Of a DNA stretch of 64,000 bases, positions 58,495 through 64,000 are shown in pieces. Where the stretch lies: assembly GCF_024267675.1 (NCBI RefSeq), contig NZ_JALDYX010000003.1, positions 124,001 through 188,000 of the forward strand, in the 5' to 3' direction. The translations under genes and the position numbers were made by a program. Position 1 is the stretch's first letter. Each line of letters begins with the position of its first letter. This DNA comes from Marinobacterium sedimentorum. Lineage in GTDB: Bacteria > Pseudomonadota > Gammaproteobacteria > Pseudomonadales > Balneatricaceae. A model generated the notes under the pieces. That model saw only the letters and a list, made by a program, of their open reading frames with translations, had not been told where the DNA came from and did not search any database.

Positions 58495-59508
58495 TCAGAA
58501 AGTGCGTTCCGGCACCTCAAGACCAAAGTGCAGATACGCATGATCCGTGACGATGCGCCCCCTGGGCGTACGCATGATATAGCCCTGCTGGATGAGATAG
58601 GGTTCCAGCACATCCTCGATGGTATCGCGCTCTTCCGAGATCGCCGCAGCCAGGTTATCGACACCGACAGGCCCGCCGCCAAACTTCTCGATCATCGCCA
58701 GCAACAGGCGCCGGTCCATATGATCAAATCCGCGCTCGTCGACGCTAAGCATGTTGAGCGCCAGATCCGCCGTCTGCCGGTCGATCTCGCCATTACCCCT
58801 GACCTCGGCGTAATCCCGAGCGCGGCGCAACAGACGATTGGCGATACGCGGCGTTCCCCGCGCCCGCCTGGCGACTTCCAGCGCGCCCTCAGGCGCTATA
58901 CTGGTGCCTGACAGACGCGCCGAGCGCTCCACTATGTGCGCCAAATCATCAACGCCATAGAACTCCAGCCGCTGCACAATTCCAAAACGGTCCCGCAATG
59001 GGGATGTCAGCAGGCCGGCACGGGTCGTGGCGCCCACCAGGGTAAAGGGTGGCAGCTCGATCTTGATCGAGCGCGCCGCCGGCCCCTCGCCGATCATGAT
59101 ATCGAGCTGATAGTCCTCCATGGCCGGATAGAGAATTTCCTCTACATTGGGGCTCAGACGGTGAATTTCGTCGATAAAGAGAATATCACCGGGCTCAAGA
59201 CTGGTAAGCATGGCCGCCACGTCACCGGCCTTTTCCAGTACCGGCCCCGAGGTCGTCTTGATGGCACCTTTCATCTCGTTGGCGATGATATTGGCAAGCG
59301 TGGTCTTGCCAAGGCCGGGCGGTCCGAAGATCAGGGTGTGATCCAGCGCCTCGCCACGCTTGCGCGCCGCCTCGATGAAAATTTCCATCTGCTCGCGCAC
59401 CCGCGGCTGACCTTCGTAGTCCGCCAGCGTCTTGGGGCGTATCGCCCTATCCAGCACATCCTCCGCAGGGCTCGCCTGCGGCGCAATAAAACGATCTGCT
59501 TCGATCAT
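58495..59508 (-). CDS. ruvB: Holliday junction branch-migration ATPase RuvB
   Basis: The AAA+ motor that drives branch migration with RuvA and RuvC. Walker [10 protein letters not shown] is at 62-70, Walker B IDEIHR at 112-117. The 337-residue length is standard, and AAGG precedes the ATG. It follows ruvA by 35 bp. Confidence 0.98.
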   Translation of the reverse strand: MIEADRFIAPQASPAEDVLDRAIRPKTLADYEGQPRVREQMEIFIEAARKRGEALDHTLIFGPPGLGKTTLANIIANEMKGAIKTTSGPVLEKAGDVAAMLTSLEPGDILFIDEIHRLSPNVEEILYPAMEDYQLDIMIGEGPAARSIKIELPPFTLVGATTRAGLLTSPLRDRFGIVQRLEFYGVDDLAHIVERSARLSGTSIAPEGALEVARRARGTPRIANRLLRRARDYAEVRGNGEIDRQTADLALNMLSVDERGFDHMDRRLLLAMIEKFGGGPVGVDNLAAAISEERDTIEDVLEPYLIQQGYIMRTPRGRIVTDHAYLHFGLEVPERTF

Positions 59509-59543
59509 GCCACCTTACCCCGCTGCGCCAGGTCCGCCATGCA

Positions 59544-60170
59544 TCAACCCCCGACCATTGATTTGAGGGCCTGACGAATCAGCGCCTCACAGGCCACATT
59601 GGCATCCAGCTGCCTGGCAGCCTGACTCACAGCCTTGGCCGCCTCGGCCGGCTTGTAACCCAGCGCCACCAGCGCGCTCTCCGCCTCGAAGACGGCATCA
59701 GAGCCCGCCACGGGCACCTGCTCGCCGGGAGCAGATAACTGAAACTCACCAGCGCCGGATACCTGCAGCTCCTTGAGCTTGTCTTTCATCTCGACGATCA
59801 GCCGCTCTGCGGTTTTTTTGCCGATACCGGGCAAACGTACCAGCGATGCCGTATCGCCCTGATGCACCGCCCGTACGAAGCTGTCGGCATCAATGCCCGA
59901 CAGAATGGTCAGCGCGAGCTTGGGCCCCACGCCATTAACCTTGATCAGGGCACGGAACAGGCTGCGCTCGCCGCGATCGACAAAACCATAGAGCAATTGC
60001 GCATCTTCGCGCACCACGAAATGGGTATAGAGCACCACCTGCTTGCCGCGCTCGGGCAGGCGGTAAAAGGTATTCATCGAGGCTTCGAGCTCGTAACCTA
60101 CACCACCCACCTCAACCAGCAACTGCGGTGGATGCTTTTCCAGCAATTCCCCTCTCAGACGTCCTATCAC
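59544..60170 (-). CDS. ruvA: Holliday junction DNA-binding protein RuvA
   Basis: A 208-residue protein whose tetramer holds the Holliday junction in square-planar form. The start [12 protein letters not shown], the acidic-pin region with helix-hairpin-helix motifs ([32 protein letters not shown]) and the C-terminal RuvB-binding domain are present. It starts with GTG in a GTGA overlap with the TRIC-family gene. Confidence 0.97.
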   Translation of the reverse strand: MIGRLRGELLEKHPPQLLVEVGGVGYELEASMNTFYRLPERGKQVVLYTHFVVREDAQLLYGFVDRGERSLFRALIKVNGVGPKLALTILSGIDADSFVRAVHQGDTASLVRLPGIGKKTAERLIVEMKDKLKELQVSGAGEFQLSAPGEQVPVAGSDAVFEAESALVALGYKPAEAAKAVSQAARQLDANVACEALIRQALKSMVGG

Positions 60171-60847
60171 GGCTCTTTTCTCTCCAGATTACGGGCTTCT
60201 TCGGGTGATTCCAGGCGGTGTCCGGCAACGATGAATTCGGGCAGTCTCAGGCCCGCCACTATCGATGCCATGCGAAACACAAACACGATAGTCATGGCAC
60301 TGAGCTCCAGCCAGCGCGTGGGCTCGGTCATGACATGGCTGAACACCACGTACACCAGAGCGCCCACCAGCGCGCAGCTGGCGTACATTTCACCGTTCCA
60401 TTGCAGAATCAGCGGCACCTGACCGGTGAGGATATCGCGAATCATGCCACCGGCCACACCGGTAATGACCGCCATCATGACGACCACCACATCCGGCATC
60501 CCCAGGGCGACGGCCTTTTGCGCGCCCAGAATGGCGAACAGCGACAGCCCCAGCGCATCCAGAAACAGCAACATGCGCCGGGGGTAATGGATATAGCGCG
60601 ACAGCACAAAGGCCAGCACCGCACTCAAAATGGCCACCCACAGATAGAGGGTATCGCCGATCCAGAGCACCGGGTGGGCATTCAGGGTGATGTCACGCAG
60701 CGTACCGCCCCCAAGCGCCGTTACTATGCCCAGCACCACCACACCCAGAATATCCAGCCGCTTGCCCTGGGCTGCGAGCGCCCCGGTGGTGGCAAATACG
60801 GCGACGCCGGCAAGATCCGCCACGTAGACAAACTCAAGGTAGGTCAT
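60167..60847 (-). CDS. TRIC/UPF0126 (YicG-like) membrane protein
   Basis: A 226-residue seven-helix membrane protein of the prokaryotic TRIC cation channel family. The repeated glycine motifs [12 protein letters not shown] and [12 protein letters not shown] occupy the two halves, as in YicG. Family members conduct K+ or other monovalent cations. Its gene overlaps ruvC (ATGA) and ruvA (GTGA) by 4 bp, so it is translated as part of the ruv operon; no link with recombination is known to me. Confidence 0.93.
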   Translation of the reverse strand: MTYLEFVYVADLAGVAVFATTGALAAQGKRLDILGVVVLGIVTALGGGTLRDITLNAHPVLWIGDTLYLWVAILSAVLAFVLSRYIHYPRRMLLFLDALGLSLFAILGAQKAVALGMPDVVVVMMAVITGVAGGMIRDILTGQVPLILQWNGEMYASCALVGALVYVVFSHVMTEPTRWLELSAMTIVFVFRMASIVAGLRLPEFIVAGHRLESPEEARNLERKEP

Positions 60848-61362
60848 TTGCGCCAGCGTCCATTGCGATTGGCGCAGACGCCCAGGGTGCGCACCATGCT
60901 GCTGCGCGTATGGGCATGGCAGATGGCAATGGCCAGGGCATCGGCGGCATCGGCCTGGGGCAGGCCCGGCAATTTCAACAGATAGGACACCATATGCTGC
61001 ACCTGTGTCTTGTCAGCGCCACCATTGCCCACCACCGCCTGCTTGACCTTGCGTGCGGCATACTCGTATACCGGCAGATCCCGGTTACTGCAGGCGACGA
61101 TGGCCACGCCACGCGCCTGCCCAAGTTTCAGGGCCGAGTCCGGATTGCGTGCCATGAAAACCTGCTCGATTGCCATTTCCTGGGGACAATAGGTCTCGAC
61201 GATCTCGCTGACGCCAGCGTAAACCTGCTGCAGCCGCCCGGGCAGCTCATCACCCTTGATGCGAATACAGCCACTGGCAACATATTCGTTGCGCCCATCG
61301 ACATGGTTGATCACCCCGTAGCCGGTGATCCGCGAGCCGGGGTCAATTCCTAGAATCAGCAT
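60844..61362 (-). CDS. ruvC: Holliday junction resolvase RuvC
   Basis: Cuts Holliday junctions symmetrically with RuvAB. Catalytic acids are seen in LGIDPGS (Asp7), the AIEQVF glutamate and the aspartates of the C-terminal [14 protein letters not shown] segment. The 172-residue length is normal. ATG 61362 begins the conserved MLILGIDPG; 16 upstream in-frame codons are left out. Confidence 0.98.
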   Translation of the reverse strand: MLILGIDPGSRITGYGVINHVDGRNEYVASGCIRIKGDELPGRLQQVYAGVSEIVETYCPQEMAIEQVFMARNPDSALKLGQARGVAIVACSNRDLPVYEYAARKVKQAVVGNGGADKTQVQHMVSYLLKLPGLPQADAADALAIAICHAHTRSSMVRTLGVCANRNGRWRK

Positions 61363-61552
61363 ACAGATTCGCTTATCCCTGAGTGCGCCTGTGGCATGAT
61401 ACCGACTCAAGTACCCTGCTGCGCAAAATAAAAGGCCGGAGCCTGGATTTCACAACCGCATCAATACAGGCCTCAAGGGCCCCACTGACGGCGACTAAAA
61501 TCCTGACCCCGGCCTGGTGTGTCTCGACGGGCGGCCCGCGAAACGCAATGAT

Positions 61553-62296
61553 TCAGTCGTCTTCCATAGCCTCTTCGGGAATATCGGCATTGTGGAAAAC
61601 ATTCTGCGAATCATCCAGGTCATCCAGCGCATCTATCAGCTTCATGACCTTGCGGGCGGTCTCGACATCCAGCTCCACGGTGGTGGCCGGAATCATCGCG
61701 ACTTCGGCAAACTCGGCCTCAAAACCCGCATCTGCCAGACCCTGCTTGACGATCATGAAATCCGCCGGCGCCGTGAACACATCCACCGAGCCGTCGTCAT
61801 TGCCGACCACATCTTCAGCCCCCACTTCCAGCGCGGCTTCCATGATGGCGTCTTCGTCCGCGCCCTCACCAAAACTGAGCTGGCCTTTTTTCTCGAACAG
61901 GTACGACACCGAGCCGTTGGTCCCCAGATTGCCGCCAAACTTGTTGAAGGCAGCACGCACCTGGGACACGGTACGGTTGACGTTATCGGTCATGCACTCG
62001 ACCAGAATCGCCACACCGTTGATACCGTAGCCTTCGTAGGTCAGCTCATCGTAGTTTTCACCGTCCATGCCGCCCGCACCGCGCGCTACCGCCTTGTCGA
62101 TGGTATCGCGCTTCATGTTGGCACCCAGTGCCTTGTCCACCGCCGCACGCAGGCGAGGGTTGTCGTCCGGGTTAGGCCCGCCTTCCTTGGACGCCACGGT
62201 CAGTTCGCGAATTAGCTTGGTGAAAACCTTGCCGCGCTTCGCATCCTGGGCCGCCTTGCGGTGCTTGATGTTGGCGAATTTCGAATGACCTGCCAT
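61553..62296 (-). CDS. yebC: YebC/TACO1-family protein
   Basis: A 247-residue protein of the YebC family, which binds the ribosome and relieves stalling at proline motifs, and in some species also acts as a transcription regulator. The start [20 protein letters not shown] and the middle [21 protein letters not shown] are hallmarks. It lies between aspS and ruvC, the usual gammaproteobacterial order. Confidence 0.97.
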   Translation of the reverse strand: MAGHSKFANIKHRKAAQDAKRGKVFTKLIRELTVASKEGGPNPDDNPRLRAAVDKALGANMKRDTIDKAVARGAGGMDGENYDELTYEGYGINGVAILVECMTDNVNRTVSQVRAAFNKFGGNLGTNGSVSYLFEKKGQLSFGEGADEDAIMEAALEVGAEDVVGNDDGSVDVFTAPADFMIVKQGLADAGFEAEFAEVAMIPATTVELDVETARKVMKLIDALDDLDDSQNVFHNADIPEEAMEDD

Positions 62297-62348
62297 CGGT
62301 ATACCTCTATCTGCAGAGCCGCCACAGCGGCTTTGCCACTACTTTTTA

Positions 62349-64000
62349 TCAGGGGGTTTTGCGCAGACGAATGTTCAGCTCGTGCAACTGGGCCGCACTC
62401 ACCTCGCCCGGCGCATCGGTCAGCATGCAAGACGCACTCTGAGTTTTCGGGAAGGCAATAACTTCACGAATCGAGTCGGAGCCGGTCATCAGCATCACCA
62501 GACGATCAAGGCCGAATGCCAGACCACCGTGGGGCGGCGCACCGTATTTAAGGGCGTTGAGCAGGAAGCCGAATTTTTCCTGCGCTTCCTCGTCTTCAAT
62601 ACCCAGAATCTTGAACACCACCTTCTGCATGTCCTGATCGTGGATACGGATGGAGCCGCCACCCAGCTCAGTGCCGTTGAGCACCATGTCGTAGGCACGG
62701 GACAGTGCGGTTTCAGGGTTGGACTTCAGCTCGTCGACGCTGCAGTTCGGCGCCGTGAACGGGTGATGCAGTGCGGTCAGACCGCCCTTGCCGGTTTCCT
62801 CGAACATCGGGAAGTCCACCACCCACAGCGGCGCCCATTCACGCTCGATCAGACCCAGGTCTTCCGCCACCTTGATGCGCAGCGCGCCAATGGCTTCGCT
62901 GACGATCTTGGCGCTGTCGGCGCCGAAGAACACGATATCGCCGTTTTTGGCGCCCAGACGCTGCATGATCTGCATGGATACGTCGTCACCCAGGAACTTG
63001 ACGATCGGCGACTGCAGACCTTCAACACCGTCTTCCAGCGCATTGACCTTGATCCAGGCCAGACCGCGGGCGCCATAGATGCTGACAAACTTGGTGTAGT
63101 CGTCAATCTGCTTGCGGGTCAGCACGGCGCCGCCGGGAACCTTCAGTGCCGCAACACGACCCTTGGGATCCTTGGCCGGGCCTGCGAAGACCTTGAAGTC
63201 GACCGTTGCCATCAAGTCGGCAACATCGACCAGCTCCATGGAAATGCGCAGATCCGGCTTGTCCGAACCGAAGCGACGCATGGCTTCGGCGTAGGGCATG
63301 CGGGGGAACTCGCCCAGATCCACATCCATCAGATTCTGGAAAACGCCGCGGATCATTTCCTCGGCCATGCCCATGATCTCTTCCTCGTTCATGAACGAGG
63401 TTTCGATGTCCACCTGGGTAAATTCAGGCTGGCGATCGGCACGCAGATCTTCATCACGGAAGCATTTGGCAATCTGATAGTAGCGATCAAAGCCGGACAC
63501 CATCAGCAGCTGCTTAAACAGCTGTGGCGACTGCGGCAGCGCGAAGAAGGACCCTTCATGGGTACGGCTGGGCACCAGATAGTCACGCGCACCTTCAGGC
63601 GTGGCCCGGGTCAGGATAGGCGTTTCGATATCCAGGAAGCCATGCCCATCCAGGTAGGTGCGCAGCGCGCTGGTCACCTTGGAGCGAAAGCGCAGCTTGT
63701 TCTGGATTTCAGGCCGACGCAGGTCGATGTAACGGTGACGCAGACGCACGTCTTCGCCCACCTGCTGGTGTTCATCCAGCTGGAACGGCGGCGTTTCCGC
63801 CTTGTTCAGGATTACCAGCTCCTTGCCCAGCACTTCGATCCCGCCGGTGGCCATATCCTTGTTCAGGGTGCCCTCTGGGCGCGCACGCACGGTACCGCGC
63901 AGCTCTATGACAAACTCGCTGCGCACGCTGTCCGCAAGCTTGAAGCTTTCTTCACGATCCGGATCGAATACAACCTGGGAAATGCCTTCACGGTCTCGCA
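62349..64000 (-). CDS. aspS: Aspartyl-tRNA synthetase (3' part)
   Basis: A class II synthetase that charges tRNA-Asp. The frame runs from beyond position 64000 to the stop at 62349, about 550 residues of a usual 590. Class II motif 2 ([21 protein letters not shown]) and motif 3 ([13 protein letters not shown]) flank a bacterial insertion (GAD) domain. The N-terminal start and anticodon-binding domain lie partly outside the window. Confidence 0.97.
   Translation of the reverse strand, partial: RDREGISQVVFDPDREESFKLADSVRSEFVIELRGTVRARPEGTLNKDMATGGIEVLGKELVILNKAETPPFQLDEHQQVGEDVRLRHRYIDLRRPEIQNKLRFRSKVTSALRTYLDGHGFLDIETPILTRATPEGARDYLVPSRTHEGSFFALPQSPQLFKQLLMVSGFDRYYQIAKCFRDEDLRADRQPEFTQVDIETSFMNEEEIMGMAEEMIRGVFQNLMDVDLGEFPRMPYAEAMRRFGSDKPDLRISMELVDVADLMATVDFKVFAGPAKDPKGRVAALKVPGGAVLTRKQIDDYTKFVSIYGARGLAWIKVNALEDGVEGLQSPIVKFLGDDVSMQIMQRLGAKNGDIVFFGADSAKIVSEAIGALRIKVAEDLGLIEREWAPLWVVDFPMFEETGKGGLTALHHPFTAPNCSVDELKSNPETALSRAYDMVLNGTELGGGSIRIHDQDMQKVVFKILGIEDEEAQEKFGFLLNALKYGAPPHGGLAFGLDRLVMLMTGSDSIREVIAFPKTQSASCMLTDAPGEVSAAQLHELNIRLRKTP

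Overview
The window is a chromosomal stretch from a gammaproteobacterium. Its gene neighbourhoods match those of Pseudomonas and Oceanospirillum/Marinobacterium relatives: gap-mfd-nqr, psrA-nagZ, nadA/bepA/tusA/perM/bcp/dapA/bamC/purC, and tol-pal next to ruvCAB. A sodium-pumping Nqr complex together with an NhaB-type antiporter fits a marine or halotolerant Oceanospirillaceae-like bacterium; this placement is an inference. Almost everything is core metabolism or envelope biology. No prophage, integron, CRISPR array, toxin-antitoxin pair or intact insertion sequence was seen.

Layout. 1-7.2 kb: the 5' part of nqrA, a long-form GAPDH gene, and divergent mfd-csiV. 7.3-18 kb: an orphan MASE1/CHASE/PAS histidine kinase, a leftward cluster sohB - psrA-like regulator - L,D-transpeptidase - nagZ - mscS, an SCP2 protein, nudC and nhaB. 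18-31 kb: dnaQ-rnhA-methyltransferase divergent from gloB-mltD, the yejABEF peptide importer, and ppiD. 31-44 kb: hupB, lon (with a heat-shock-like promoter), nfuA, two membrane transporters, a Tat-exported DUF882 protein, ybiB/cobS, rlmD-rluA, a 2-hydroxyacid dehydrogenase and purC. 44-52 kb: bamC-dapA, bcp, perM-tusA, a BepA-like protease, nadA and tRNA-Lys. 52-64 kb: queC, the complete tolQRAB-pal-cpoB operon, ruvB-ruvA-TRIC-ruvC, yebC and the 3' part of aspS.

The most unusual signal is a family of short non-coding mobile repeats, present three times. Two near full-length copies (163 and 160 bp) and one internally deleted copy (52 bp) have matching terminal inverted repeats. The two long copies are flanked by TA on both sides, as expected of MITEs moved by IS630/Tc1-mariner-type transposases. 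One copy supplies the stop codon of dnaQ. Another lies in the ruvB-tolQ gap, where relatives carry ybgC, which is absent here. Other points worth checking are a TRIC-family membrane gene inserted with 4-bp overlaps between ruvC and ruvA, a 34-bp perfect palindrome after mscS, an inverted repeat just upstream of the psrA-like gene, an L,D-transpeptidase without a signal peptide, and an AT-rich two-terminator gap behind hupB. No clearly new multi-gene system is evident.
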